The translations under genes were made by a program, and so were the position numbers. Under the pieces are notes generated by a model. That model had not been told where the DNA came from. It saw only the letters and a list, made by a program, of their open reading frames with translations, and searched no databases. Below, piece after piece: positions 54,916 to 63,878 of a stretch of DNA of 64,000 nt. Source of the DNA: Reyranella sp. (GTDB taxonomy: Bacteria > Pseudomonadota > Alphaproteobacteria > Reyranellales > Reyranellaceae). Each line of letters starts with the position of its first letter. Positions within the stretch are counted from its first letter, which is position 1. The stretch covers positions 223,502 to 287,501 of the forward strand of contig NZ_JAFKJN010000006.1 of the NCBI RefSeq assembly GCF_017305915.1, written 5' to 3'.

Positions 54916-55860
54916 ATGTGGCAGCCCAACGAGCGTTACCCCGATCCCGCGGTGCGCGTGCTCGACCCGTCGTTCAACAAGTACCGCCTGCCGCTGGCGT
55001 CGGTCGAGCGACTCCACACCGGCTGCCGTTGGTCAGAGGGCCCCGTCTATTTCGGCGACAATCGCTGCGTGCTGTGGAGCGACATCCCCAACAACCGCAT
55101 CCTGCGCTGGGACGAGGAGACGGGAAACGTCACGATCTTCCGCAAGCCGTCGAACAACGCCAACGGCCACACCCGAGACCGTCAGGGCCGCCTGGTCGGC
55201 TGCGAGCACGACACCCGCCGCGTCGTGCGCACCGAGTATGACGGCTCGATCACCGTGCTGGCCGACAAGTACAACGGCAAGCCGCTCAACTCGCCCAACG
55301 ACGTGGTGGTGAAATCCGACCACTCGGTGTGGTTCACCGATCCGACCTTCGGTATCCTGGGCTATTACGAGGGCCACAAGGACGAGAGCGAGAACACGCC
55401 GGCCGTCTATCGCCTCGACACCGCGACCGGCAAGCTCAGCATGATGAACGACGAGCTGCCGGGACCCAACGGTCTCGCCTTCTCGCCCGACGAGAAGAAG
55501 CTCTATGTCGTGGCCTCGCGCGCCGAGCCTCATCGCAACATCACCGTCTACGACGTGGTCGACAACGGCACCAAGCTCACCAACGGCAAGATCCTGATCG
55601 ATGCCGGGCCGGGCGGCTCGCCCGACGGCTTCCGAGTCGACACCGACGGCAACCTGTGGTGCGGCTGGGGCATGGGCAGCGACGAGTTCGACGGCGTGCG
55701 GGTGTTCAATCCCGAGGGCAAGCCGATCGGCCACATCACCCTGCCCGAGCGCTGCGCCAACGTCTGCTTCGGCGGCCGTTACCGCAACCGGCTGTTCATG
55801 GCGGCCAGCCATTCGCTCTACGCACTCTACGTCAACACCCAGGGCGTCGCCGGCGGCTAA
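54916..55860 (+). CDS. SMP-30/gluconolactonase family lactonase
   Basis: 314-residue six-bladed propeller hydrolase, cytoplasmic by lack of a signal peptide. Metal-site residues expected: E in TGCRWSEGPVYF (E41), N in LNSPNDVVVKSD (N129/D130), and N/D in PNGLAFSPDEKKLYV (N179) and SPDGFRVDTDGNLW (D220). RWSEGP is the hallmark. Opens sugar lactones (glucono-, xylono- or similar) to acids. It starts 17 bases after the Bug gene with GAGGGG upstream and is followed 6 bases later by the first MFS gene. Confidence 0.9.
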   Translation: MWQPNERYPDPAVRVLDPSFNKYRLPLASVERLHTGCRWSEGPVYFGDNRCVLWSDIPNNRILRWDEETGNVTIFRKPSNNANGHTRDRQGRLVGCEHDTRRVVRTEYDGSITVLADKYNGKPLNSPNDVVVKSDHSVWFTDPTFGILGYYEGHKDESENTPAVYRLDTATGKLSMMNDELPGPNGLAFSPDEKKLYVVASRAEPHRNITVYDVVDNGTKLTNGKILIDAGPGGSPDGFRVDTDGNLWCGWGMGSDEFDGVRVFNPEGKPIGHITLPERCANVCFGGRYRNRLFMAASHSLYALYVNTQGVAGG

Positions 55861-55866
55861 ATCAAA

Positions 55867-57078
55867 ATGCACAGCGTTGATTCGCGTTACGCCTGGTGGC
55901 GGCTGGCTGCCAGCGTGGCGCTCAGCACGTTCGGCGCGGTCGGCATGTGGGGCGTGGTGGTGATCTTCCCCAACCTGCAGGCCGAGTTCGCGGCCTCGCG
56001 CGCCGACGTCTCGTTTGCCTACACCACGACCATGATCGGCTTCGGCGCCGGATCGATCCTGCTCGGCCGCTTGATCGACAAGCGTGGCGCGTTCGTCACG
56101 ATGCTGCTGGCGACGGCGCTGATCGCCGGCGGCTATGCGCTCGCGGCCCTGGCGCCCAGCCTGTGGGTGTTCGCGGCGATCCAGGGCCTGCTGATCGGCA
56201 CCGGCTCGGCCGCTTCCTTCATCCCGCTTGTCGCCGACACCTCGCACTGGTTCGCCAAGCGCCGGGCGCTGGCCATGGCGATCTGCGCCTCGGGCAACTA
56301 TCTCGGCGGCGCGATCTGGCCCAAGCTCACCGAGGTGCTGGCGCGCCACTACGACTGGCGCACGACCTACCTGACGGTCGCGGTGATCTGCCTGGTCGGC
56401 ATGCTGCCGGCCTGCCTGGTGCTCAGGCCGCGCTCTCCCGGCCACGCCGGCGGCGCCGCCGCAGTGGCTCCGCATTCGGCGCGTGCACTCGGGCTGACGC
56501 CCAACCGCCTGCAGATCTGGCTCGGCATCGCCGGCATCGGCTGCTGCGTCGCCATGTCGATGCCGCAGGTCCATATCGTCGCCTACTGCGTCGACCTGGG
56601 CTACGGCACGGCGCGCGGCGCCGAGATGCTGTCGATCATGACGGTGTTCGGCATCGTGAGCCGCCTGGGCTCGGGCTGGATCGCCGACCGGATCGGCGGC
56701 CTCAAGACGCTGCTGCTCGGCTCGACCGCGCAGGCGGTGGCGCTGCTGGGCTACCTCGTGTCGGACGGGCTGGTCGGGCTCTATGTCGTGTCGGCGCTGT
56801 TCGGCCTGTTCCAGGGCGGCATCATCCCCTCCTACGGCGTGATCGTGCGCGAGTACTTCCCGCCCAAGGAGGCGGGCGCGCGCATGGGCATCGCGATCTC
56901 GCTCACCATCATCGGCATGGCCGGCGGCGGCTGGCTGGGCGGCGAGCTGTTCGACCGCACCGGCTCCTACCAGGCCGCCTTCATCAACGGCATCGCCTTC
57001 AACCTGCTGAACGGCGTCATCGTGTGGCGGCTGCTCAGCCGGCAGAACCGACGCCTGCCGATGAGCGTCACGGCATGA
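55867..57078 (+). CDS. MFS transporter, first of a tandem pair
   Basis: 403-residue major facilitator with 12 helices, of the monocarboxylate/oxalate-like OFA-type branch. SRADVSFAYTTTMIGFGAGSILLGRLIDKRG shows the loop 2-3 motif A (GRLIDKRG). The second half has GCCVAMSMPQVHIVAYCVDLGYG, then SRLGSGWIADRIGG (the second motif A). 6 bases after the lactonase stop, weak Shine-Dalgarno. Clearly paralogous to the next gene along its whole length. Likely substrate a sugar acid or hydroxyacid by operon context. Confidence 0.9.
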   Translation: MHSVDSRYAWWRLAASVALSTFGAVGMWGVVVIFPNLQAEFAASRADVSFAYTTTMIGFGAGSILLGRLIDKRGAFVTMLLATALIAGGYALAALAPSLWVFAAIQGLLIGTGSAASFIPLVADTSHWFAKRRALAMAICASGNYLGGAIWPKLTEVLARHYDWRTTYLTVAVICLVGMLPACLVLRPRSPGHAGGAAAVAPHSARALGLTPNRLQIWLGIAGIGCCVAMSMPQVHIVAYCVDLGYGTARGAEMLSIMTVFGIVSRLGSGWIADRIGGLKTLLLGSTAQAVALLGYLVSDGLVGLYVVSALFGLFQGGIIPSYGVIVREYFPPKEAGARMGIAISLTIIGMAGGGWLGGELFDRTGSYQAAFINGIAFNLLNGVIVWRLLSRQNRRLPMSVTA

Positions 57079-58283
57079 TGATACGCCGCGACGGCGTCGA
57101 CTCGGCCTATGCCTGGCAACGGCTGGCGATCAGCGTGACGCTCAGCACGATGGGCGGCCTCGGCATGTGGGCCTTGTCGGTCGCGCTGCCGGTGGTGCAG
57201 ACCGATCTCGGCATCAGCCGCGCCGACATCTCGTTCGGCTATTCCGCCAACATGGTCGGCTTCTTCCTGGGCGGCGTGGTCATCGGCCGACTCGTCGACC
57301 GGCACGGGGTCGTCTTCGCGACCATTGTGAGCACGTTCGGGCTCGCCGCGGGCTTCGCGCTGGCGTCGGTCACCGGCTCGCTGCTGCTGTTCGCCGCGGC
57401 GCAGCTGCTGATCGGCTTCAGCGCCGCCGCCACCTTCGCGCCGCTGGTCGCCGATATCTCGCACTGGTTCGAGAAGCGGCGCGGCGTCGCCGTGGCGATC
57501 GCGGCGTCGGGCAACTACATCGCCGGCGCCATCTGGCCGCCGATCGTCGAGGCGATGATCAGCGGCCATGGCTGGCGCACCACCTACCTGTCGGCCGCAG
57601 CGCTCTGCCTCGTGACCATGATCCCGCTCGCCCTGACGCTGAAGCGGCGGGCGCCCGACCACGAGACGCACGCCGTGGCGGTCGCCCGGCGCTCGCTCGC
57701 CGCGCTCGGCCTGTCGCCCAACGGCCTGCAGGCGCTGCTGGTAGTGGCCGGCATCTCGTGCTGTGTCGCCATGTCGATGCCGCAGGTCCATATCGTCGCC
57801 TATTGCGCCGACAAGGGTTTCGGCGTGGCGCGCGGCGCCGAGATGCTGTCGCTGATGCTGGGCTTCGGCATCGTGAGCCGCATCGGCTCGGGCTGGCTGG
57901 CCGACAAGGTCGGCGGCGCGATGACCCTGATGATCGGCTCGACCCTGCAGGGCGTGGCGCTGCTCTTCTACCTCGTTGCCGATTCGGTCACGTCGCTGTA
58001 TCTCGCTTCGGCGCTGTTCGGGCTGTTCCAGGGCGGCATCGTGCCCAGCTATGCCATCATCGTGCGCGAATACTTCCCGGCGCGCGAGGCGGCGAGCCGG
58101 GTCGGCCTGACCGTGTCCTCGACCGTTCTCGGCATGGCGCTGGGCGGCTGGATGGGCGGCGAGCTGTTCGACCGGACGGGCTCGTATCAAGCCGCCTTCA
58201 TCAATGGTATTGCCTGGAACGTGCTGAACGCCGTCATCGCCTGGTGGCTGCTCAGCCGCCAGATGCGGCGGGCCGCCGCGTAA
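57075..58283 (+). CDS. MFS transporter, second of a tandem pair
   Basis: 402-residue paralogue of the preceding protein: matching stretches include SMPQVHIVAYC, RGAEMLS, FGIVSR, GSGWLADK, SALFGLFQGGI, IVREYFP, GGELFDRTGSYQAAFINGIA (same 20 residues). N-terminal motif A is GRLVDRHG. The ATG overlaps the previous TGA (ATGATGA, 57075-57078), so they are translationally coupled. Differences concentrate in the central loop and the helix 1 region (MWALSVALPVVQTDLGISRA). Both may import related acids, or form an import/export pair. Confidence 0.9.
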   Translation: MMIRRDGVDSAYAWQRLAISVTLSTMGGLGMWALSVALPVVQTDLGISRADISFGYSANMVGFFLGGVVIGRLVDRHGVVFATIVSTFGLAAGFALASVTGSLLLFAAAQLLIGFSAAATFAPLVADISHWFEKRRGVAVAIAASGNYIAGAIWPPIVEAMISGHGWRTTYLSAAALCLVTMIPLALTLKRRAPDHETHAVAVARRSLAALGLSPNGLQALLVVAGISCCVAMSMPQVHIVAYCADKGFGVARGAEMLSLMLGFGIVSRIGSGWLADKVGGAMTLMIGSTLQGVALLFYLVADSVTSLYLASALFGLFQGGIVPSYAIIVREYFPAREAASRVGLTVSSTVLGMALGGWMGGELFDRTGSYQAAFINGIAWNVLNAVIAWWLLSRQMRRAAA

Positions 58284-58295
58284 CGAGGAGTCTCC

Positions 58296-59456
58296 ATGCG
58301 CATCGTCGCCATCCGCGACATCGTCTCGCCGATCCGTTCCAACATCGCCAACGCCTATATCGACTTCAGCCAGATGACCGCCTCGGTCGTTGCGGTCGTC
58401 ACCGACCTCGAGGTCGAGGGCAGGCCGGTGATCGGCTACGGGTTCAACTCGAACGGCCGCTATGCGCAGCACGGGCTCCTGAACGAGCGCTTCATCAAGC
58501 GCGTGTCGGAAGCCAAGGCCGACTCGCTGCTCGACAGCGAGGGACTGATCGATCCGGCCAGGTGCTGGAAGGCGATGATGGCCAACGAGAAGCCGGGCGG
58601 CCACGGCGAGCGCTCGGTCGCGGTCGGCGTGCTCGACATGGCGCTGTGGGACGCCGTCGCCAAGGCCAAGCGCGTGCCGCTGTGGAAGCTGCTGGCCGAC
58701 CGCTACAACGGCGGCCAGTACGACGACAAGGCGTGGGTCTACGCCGCCGGCGGCTACTACTATCCCGGCAAGGACCTCGAGGCGCTGCAGGACGAGATGA
58801 AGCACTATCTCGGCCTGGGCTACTCCTGCGTGAAGATCAAGGTGGGTGGCGTGCCGCTCGCCGAGGACCTCGAGCGCATCGAGGCGGTGCTGAAGATCGT
58901 GGGCTCGGGCGACCGGCTGGCGGTCGACGTCAACGGCAAGTTCGACCTCACGACGGCGATCGAGTTCGGCAAGGCGATCCAGAGCTACGGCCTGCGCTGG
59001 TACGAGGAGCCGCTCGATCCCCTCGACTATCTCGCGCATGCGGCGCTGGCGACCGAGTACAGCCAGCCGCTGGCGACCGGCGAGAACCTGTTTTCCATGC
59101 AGGACGCGCGGAATCTGATTCGCCACGGCGGCCTGCGGCCCGACCGCGACATCCTGCAGTTCGATCCGGCGCTCTCTTACGGCCTGGTCGAGTACCTGCG
59201 CACGATCGACATGCTGAAGGCCAACGGCTGGTCGCCGCGGCGCTGTGTGCCGCACGGCGGCCACCAGTTCGCGCTCAACATCGCCGTCGGCCTGCAATGC
59301 GGCGGCAACGAATCTTATCCGCAGGTCTTCGCCCCGTTCGGCGGCTTCGCCGACGACTGCCCGGTGGTCGACGGCCGGGTCGCCCTGCCCGACGCGCCCG
59401 GCATCGGCTTCGAGCGCAAGGCCGATCTCTGGGCGGTGATGAAGGGACTCGCCTAG
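58296..59456 (+). CDS. tarD: D(-)-tartrate dehydratase-type enolase superfamily enzyme
   Basis: 386-residue mandelate-racemase-group enzyme. It matches the Bradyrhizobium D-tartrate dehydratase along its length from memory: IRSNIANAYIDF, VGYGFNSNGRY, MMANEKPGGHGERSVAVG, VYAAGGYYYPGK, GLRPDRDILQFD and PHGGHQFALNIA. Catalytic features are K180-x-K182 (VKIKVGG), metal ligands D211 (VDVNG), E237 (YEEP) and E263 (TGEN), and H320 (PHGGH). It would dehydrate D-tartrate to oxaloacetate, or a related hydroxyacid. Start preceded by GAGGAG. It ends the operon with Bug, SMP-30 and MFS genes; a lactonase partner is not needed for tartrate itself, so the real substrate may be larger. Confidence 0.88.
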   Translation: MRIVAIRDIVSPIRSNIANAYIDFSQMTASVVAVVTDLEVEGRPVIGYGFNSNGRYAQHGLLNERFIKRVSEAKADSLLDSEGLIDPARCWKAMMANEKPGGHGERSVAVGVLDMALWDAVAKAKRVPLWKLLADRYNGGQYDDKAWVYAAGGYYYPGKDLEALQDEMKHYLGLGYSCVKIKVGGVPLAEDLERIEAVLKIVGSGDRLAVDVNGKFDLTTAIEFGKAIQSYGLRWYEEPLDPLDYLAHAALATEYSQPLATGENLFSMQDARNLIRHGGLRPDRDILQFDPALSYGLVEYLRTIDMLKANGWSPRRCVPHGGHQFALNIAVGLQCGGNESYPQVFAPFGGFADDCPVVDGRVALPDAPGIGFERKADLWAVMKGLA

Positions 59457-59457
59457 T

Positions 59458-60537
59458 CTAGGGAACGAAGGTCAGGAAGAGGTAGGCGGCGAGCAGGACC
59501 AGGTGCACGACGCCCGCCAGGACATTGGTCCGGCCCGTGCCGTAGGTGATGACGGCGATCAGCACGCCCAGCGCCAGCAGGACGCTGTTGCTCGACGAGA
59601 TGCCCAATTCGAGCGGCTGATCGATGACGCGTGACACCACGGCGACGGCTGGCACCGTCAGCCCGATGCTGGCGACTCCGCTGCCCAGCGCGAGGTTGAG
59701 GCTGGACTGAAGACGATTGCGCGCCGCGGCGCGCACCGCGGCGACCGATTCCGGCAACAGCACGATCGCCGCAATGACGATGCCGATGACGGCCACCGGT
59801 GCCTGGACGACAGCCAGCGCCGCGCCCAGCGCCGGAGTCAGGCTCTTGGCCAGCAGCACGACGGAGACCAGGGCCACCAGCAACAAGCCGAAAGAGGCCA
59901 CGACGATGCGCGGCGCAGGACGCTCCAGCGGCACGGTGTCGTCGTCGCCGACCGGCTGGAAATAGGCGCGATGCCAGCCGGTCTGGACGAACAGGAAAGC
60001 CCCGTAAAGCAGCAGGCAGACGACCGAAACGAAGATGAGCTGGAGGTTGGAATAGAAGGGGCCCGGCGCCGATGCCACGTAGTTCGGCATCACCAGCACC
60101 AGGACGGCCATGGGGATCAGCACCGCGAGGAAGGCATTGGCGCCCGCGACATGGAACTCCGGCTCGCGGTGGTAGAGGGCGCAGACGACGATGCACAGGC
60201 CGGCAAGCCCGTGCAGCACCAGCATCACGACGGCATGGATCGAATCGCGCATCAGCGCCGGATTGGGCTCGCCGCCCACCATCAGGACGACGATCATGCC
60301 GACCTCGATGACCGTCACGGCGAGCGCCAGCACCAGGGTGCCGAAAGGTTCTCCGATGCGAAGCGCGATGACTTCAGCGTGATGAACCGCGGAGATGACG
60401 TTGCCCAGCAGCACCACGGCGAGCACGATCGCCAGCAGCGCCGATTCCGTCTTGCCGACCAGAAACCAGGTCAACAATCCAAGCGCTGGCAGGACGATCG
60501 CGTAGAGCGGAATGCGGTTGATGGAAGGGCCGGCCAC
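59458..60537 (-). CDS. ChaA-type calcium/sodium:proton antiporter family protein
   Basis: 359-residue membrane antiporter with 10-11 helices of the CaCA superfamily. The first alpha repeat has SAVHHAEVIALRIGEPFGTLVLALAVTVIEVGMIV (about 50-84, with GEP and E residues), and the second has LLPESVAAVRAAARNRLQSSLNLALGSGVASIGLTVP (about 262-298, including the conserved NLALGS). These match ChaA. GTG start at 60537 with AGGA 4 bases upstream. Convergent with the dehydratase gene; the stops are one base apart. It may export Ca2+ or Na+ for H+. Confidence 0.9.
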   Translation of the reverse strand: MAGPSINRIPLYAIVLPALGLLTWFLVGKTESALLAIVLAVVLLGNVISAVHHAEVIALRIGEPFGTLVLALAVTVIEVGMIVVLMVGGEPNPALMRDSIHAVVMLVLHGLAGLCIVVCALYHREPEFHVAGANAFLAVLIPMAVLVLVMPNYVASAPGPFYSNLQLIFVSVVCLLLYGAFLFVQTGWHRAYFQPVGDDDTVPLERPAPRIVVASFGLLLVALVSVVLLAKSLTPALGAALAVVQAPVAVIGIVIAAIVLLPESVAAVRAAARNRLQSSLNLALGSGVASIGLTVPAVAVVSRVIDQPLELGISSSNSVLLALGVLIAVITYGTGRTNVLAGVVHLVLLAAYLFLTFVP

Positions 60538-60572
60538 GCGTCCTTTTTAGGTCCTGCCCATCGCCTATTCAA

Positions 60573-61535
60573 TCATTCCGGCTTCAGCAGGTTCTTCTGC
60601 AGGAGCTCCGCGACATTGCCCTCGTCGGCCTTTAGCGCGGCGGTGAACTCCTCCGGCGTCGAGGGCCGCACGATGGCGCCGAGCTCGCGCAGCCGCTTGC
60701 TGGCGGTCTCGTCCTTCAGCCCGAACACGACGGCCTTGTTCAGCCGCTCGACGATCGGCTTGGGTGTCTCCAGCCGCACGAACACGCCCGCCGTGGTGCC
60801 GCCTTCGAACGGCACGCAGCCCGCCTCCCTGAGCGTCGGCACCTTGGGCAGGTCGGGGATGGACTCCAACCCGAAGTTCATCAGCGGCCGGAGCTTGCCC
60901 GACTGGATGTGCGGCATCGAGCTGGTGAGCTGGTCGGCGAAGCAGTCGATGTTGCCGGCCAGCAGGTCGTTGATGCCCGGCCCAGAGCCGCGGTACGGCA
61001 CGATGTTGAACTTGAGGTTCTCGTCGAGCTGCAGCCGCAGGATGGCGACGTGGTTGGTCGTGCCGTTGCCGGAATGACCGATCGTCACCGTGCCCGGCTT
61101 GACCTTGACCTCGGCCAGCAGGGTCTTGATGTCGGTGAAGCGGCTGTCGGCCCGGGTCACGATCAAGGTCGGCGCCGTGGTCAGGATGCCGACCGGCGCC
61201 AGCACCTGCAGCATCTGCTGCTTGCCGGCGAAGATCGGCGCGACATAGCCCACGGTGAAGCTCGCCATCACGAGGGTGTAGCCGTCGGCCGGCGCGTTGA
61301 CCGCCGCCTCCAGCCCGACCACGCCGCCGGCGCCCGGCTTGTTGTCGATCAGCACGTTCTGGCCGAGGTCGCGGCTCATCGGCTCGGCGACCAGCCGCGA
61401 GGTGACGTCGTAATTCCCACCCGGCGCGAAGGGAATCACCCAGCGGATCTGCTTGGAGGGGAAAGTGTCGGCATGAGCCGGCAGCGCGAGCGTCGCAGCC
61501 CCCGCCACAAGAAAGTCGCGCCGTCTGATGATCAT
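60573..61535 (-). CDS. Bug/TctC family periplasmic substrate-binding protein
   Basis: 320-residue TTT-type binding protein. The N-terminus MIIRRRDFLVAGAATLALPAHA is a twin-arginine-type signal (RRRDFLVAG). Mature signature: FPSKQIRWVIPFAPGGNYDVTSRLVAEPM and IDNKPGAGGVVGLEAAVNAPADGYTL. Start set by GGGAGG 6 bases upstream. Third Bug protein in the window, none with TctA/TctB. Divergent from the YbaL-type antiporter gene (65 bp). Ligand unknown. Confidence 0.92.
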   Translation of the reverse strand: MIIRRRDFLVAGAATLALPAHADTFPSKQIRWVIPFAPGGNYDVTSRLVAEPMSRDLGQNVLIDNKPGAGGVVGLEAAVNAPADGYTLVMASFTVGYVAPIFAGKQQMLQVLAPVGILTTAPTLIVTRADSRFTDIKTLLAEVKVKPGTVTIGHSGNGTTNHVAILRLQLDENLKFNIVPYRGSGPGINDLLAGNIDCFADQLTSSMPHIQSGKLRPLMNFGLESIPDLPKVPTLREAGCVPFEGGTTAGVFVRLETPKPIVERLNKAVVFGLKDETASKRLRELGAIVRPSTPEEFTAALKADEGNVAELLQKNLLKPE

Positions 61536-61600
61536 TACGCCTCCCGTCCTTGTTTTCAGTATCGATAGCAGCGAAAAAGTTCGTCAACACTGCAATTCGG

Positions 61601-63256
61601 ATGCCCGAACACCATACCCCTCTGATCGCCACCATCGCCGCCGGCCTGCTGCTGGCCTACGGCTTCGGCCTGCTGGCGCACCGGCTGCGCATCCAGCCGC
61701 TGGCCGGTTACGTGCTGGCGGGCGTCGTGGTCAGCCCGTCGACGCCGGGCTTCCATGCCGATTCCGCCCTGGCCGGCGAACTCGCCGAGATCGGCGTCAT
61801 CCTGCTGATGTTCGGCGTCGGGCTGCACTTCTCGCTCAAGGACCTGATGTCGGTGGCGCGCATCGTCGTGCCTGGCGCGATCGTCCAGATCGTCGTCGCC
61901 ACCCTGATCGGCGCCGGGCTCGGCCATCTGCTGGGCTGGTCGTGGACGGCCGGGCTGGTGTTCGGCCTCGCCCTCTCGGTCGCCAGCACCGTGGTCATGG
62001 TGCGCGCCTTCCAGGAGCGGCACATGCTCGAGACCGAGCGCGGCCGCGTCGCCGTCGGCTGGCTGGTGGTCGAGGACCTGGTGATGATCCTGACCCTGGT
62101 GCTGCTGCCGACCGCGGCGACGATGGCGACCGGCGACGACGTGCCGGCGAGCCGCGTCGTCTTCCAGCTCCTGGTGACGCTGCTCAAGGTCGGCATCTTC
62201 GTCACCGTGATGCTGGTGGTCGGCCGCCGCGTCATCCCGTGGCTGATGCACTACACCGCGCACACCGGCTCGCGCGAGCTGTTCCGGCTCGCCGTCTACG
62301 CCATTGCGATCGGCGTGGCATTCGGCGCCGCCAGGCTGTTCGACGTCTCGTTCGCCCTCGGCGCCTTCTTCGCCGGCGTCGTCATGGGCGAGAGCACGCT
62401 CAGCCAACAGGCGACCGAGGAGGCGCTGCCGCTGCGCGACGCCTTCGCCGTGCTGTTCTTCGTCTCGGTCGGCATGCTGCTCAACCCGGAGGTCTTCGTC
62501 GATGCGCCGCTGGCGCTCGCCGCCACGGTGGTCATCATCGTCGCCGGCAAGGCAGCGATTTCCTGGGCGATCGTGCGCGCCTTCAGGCTCGGCAATCCGG
62601 CTGCATTGGCCGTCGCCGCCGGTCGCGCCCAGATCGGCGAGTTCTCCTTCATCCTGATCGGGCTCGGCCTCCAGCTCGAGCTGGTGCCGTCCCTGGCGCG
62701 CGACCTGGTGCTGGGCGGCGCCATCATCTCGATCGTGCTCAATCCGCTGCTCTTCGCCCTGCTGGTGAAGCGGATGCAGCTCGAGGCGACGCCGTTCGCG
62801 TCAGGCGAGGAGGTCGTCGCGGAGCCGACGCCGGCGCAGCAGCCCCGGCACGACGTCCTGATCGGCTACGGCCGCGTCGGCTCGCTGGTCGGCGCCGCGC
62901 TCCGCCGCAGCGGCGCGCAACTGGTGGTCATCGAGGCCAACGAGGACGGCATCGAGAAGGCGCGGCTCGACGGCGCCGAGGTCTTCACCGGCAACGCCGC
63001 CGATCCCGAGGTGCTGGCCCAGGCCAACCTCCCTGAGGCGCGGCGGCTGTTCGTCACCATCCCCGAGCCCTTCGAGGCGGGCCAGGTCGTGGAGCAGGCG
63101 CGCAAGATCAATCCGCTGCTCGAGATCCTGGCACGCGCCCATTCCGACGCCGCGGTCGAGCATCTCGATCGGCTGGGCGCGAACCTGGTGGTGCTGGGCG
63201 AGCGCGAGATCGCCGAGCGCATGCTGGAGCACGCCGATGCGTCGAAGCCGACCTGA
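61601..63256 (+). CDS. Kef-type cation:proton antiporter (YbaL family)
   Basis: 551-residue CPA2 antiporter. Membrane part about 1-390 with 12 helices; LHFSLKDLMSVARIVVPGAI and LVVEDLVMILTLVLLPT (D of the ion-binding site) are typical. C-terminal RCK/TrkA-N domain about 415-551 with VLIGYGRVGSLVGAALRRSGA (NAD-binding GYGRVGS) and VVIEANEDGIEKA. The start MPEHHTPLIATIAAG at 61601 aligns with the usual YbaL N-terminus; the in-frame stretch before it is AT-rich. It probably exports K+ or Na+ and is gated by the nucleotide-binding domain. Followed by a separate YHS gene. Confidence 0.92.
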   Translation: MPEHHTPLIATIAAGLLLAYGFGLLAHRLRIQPLAGYVLAGVVVSPSTPGFHADSALAGELAEIGVILLMFGVGLHFSLKDLMSVARIVVPGAIVQIVVATLIGAGLGHLLGWSWTAGLVFGLALSVASTVVMVRAFQERHMLETERGRVAVGWLVVEDLVMILTLVLLPTAATMATGDDVPASRVVFQLLVTLLKVGIFVTVMLVVGRRVIPWLMHYTAHTGSRELFRLAVYAIAIGVAFGAARLFDVSFALGAFFAGVVMGESTLSQQATEEALPLRDAFAVLFFVSVGMLLNPEVFVDAPLALAATVVIIVAGKAAISWAIVRAFRLGNPAALAVAAGRAQIGEFSFILIGLGLQLELVPSLARDLVLGGAIISIVLNPLLFALLVKRMQLEATPFASGEEVVAEPTPAQQPRHDVLIGYGRVGSLVGAALRRSGAQLVVIEANEDGIEKARLDGAEVFTGNAADPEVLAQANLPEARRLFVTIPEPFEAGQVVEQARKINPLLEILARAHSDAAVEHLDRLGANLVVLGEREIAERMLEHADASKPT

Positions 63257-63343
63257 TCCTTCCGGATGCCCACGCCGCGCGAGAACGCCGCGTTGTCGCC
63301 CCATTTGAGGCGTGTCTTCGCGGTCGTCGCACGGGAGAACATC

Positions 63344-63784
63344 ATGTTGCGTCGTACGATCCTCCGGGGCTTCGTCCTCTCCACCGTCGCCGTTGCGATG
63401 CCGGCGCTCGGCCAGAACGCCTTGCCGCTGGCGCTCAAGGGCTACGATCCGGTCGCCTACTTCACCGACGGCAAGCCGACGCCGGGCACGGCCGCATACG
63501 AGATCACGTTCGACGGCCAGCGCTATCGCTTCGCCAGCGCCCAGCACCGCGATCTGTTCAAGGCCAATCCCGACAAGTACGCGCCGCAGTTCGGCGGCCT
63601 GTGCACCATGAACCTGTCGCGCGGCGTGCGCCGCGAATCGGACCCGCGCAACTGGATGATCTCCAACGGCAATCTCTACGTCTTCGCCAGCGAGACCGGG
63701 CAGCAGACCTTCGCCAAGGACGCCGAAGCGACCGCCGCCAGAGCCGCTGCCCAGCTCAAGGCGCTTAAGACCGCCACCCAGTAG
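63344..63784 (+). CDS. Exported YHS domain-containing protein
   Basis: 146-residue periplasmic protein. Signal peptide about 1-24 (MLRRTILRGFVLSTVAVAMPALGQ). YHS domain about 30-75: LKGYDPVAYFTDGKPTPGTAAYEITFDGQRYRFASAQHRDLFKANPDKY-type (the conserved KGYDPVAYF, YRF.S...R..F..NP.KY.P..GG). C-terminus LCTMNLSRGVRRESDPRNWMI, then an alanine-rich helix. YHS domains may bind metals, here without the usual cysteines except C87 or so. Start set by GGGAGA 7 bases upstream. Stands alone. Confidence 0.87.
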   Translation: MLRRTILRGFVLSTVAVAMPALGQNALPLALKGYDPVAYFTDGKPTPGTAAYEITFDGQRYRFASAQHRDLFKANPDKYAPQFGGLCTMNLSRGVRRESDPRNWMISNGNLYVFASETGQQTFAKDAEATAARAAAQLKALKTATQ

Positions 63785-63805
63785 CGGCGAAGCACGTGAA
63801 GCCTT

Positions 63806-63826
63806 CCTCCCCATTCAAATGGGGAG
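63806..63826. repeat. Family I repeat remnant cut by an IS element
   Basis: Hairpin 1 of the family I repeat (cctccccat...atggggag) is present, but the expected continuation ggtgtc and hairpin 2 are missing after 63826, where IS110 end sequence begins. Confidence 0.8.
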
Positions 63827-63878
63827 CAACTGTCTTTTGGCCTAAGCGCCGGCAACTGTCTTTTGGCCTAAGCGCCGG
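63827..63878. repeat. Tandem 2 x 26-bp direct repeat at the IS end
   Basis: Two exact copies, 63827-63852 and 63853-63878, each opening caactgtcttttggcctaag. The second copy contains the transposase stop codon. Confidence 0.95.

Noticed and set aside
56967..59297. 776-codon minus-strand open frame
   Set aside because: Antisense to the second MFS gene and the dehydratase, with typical shadow composition.
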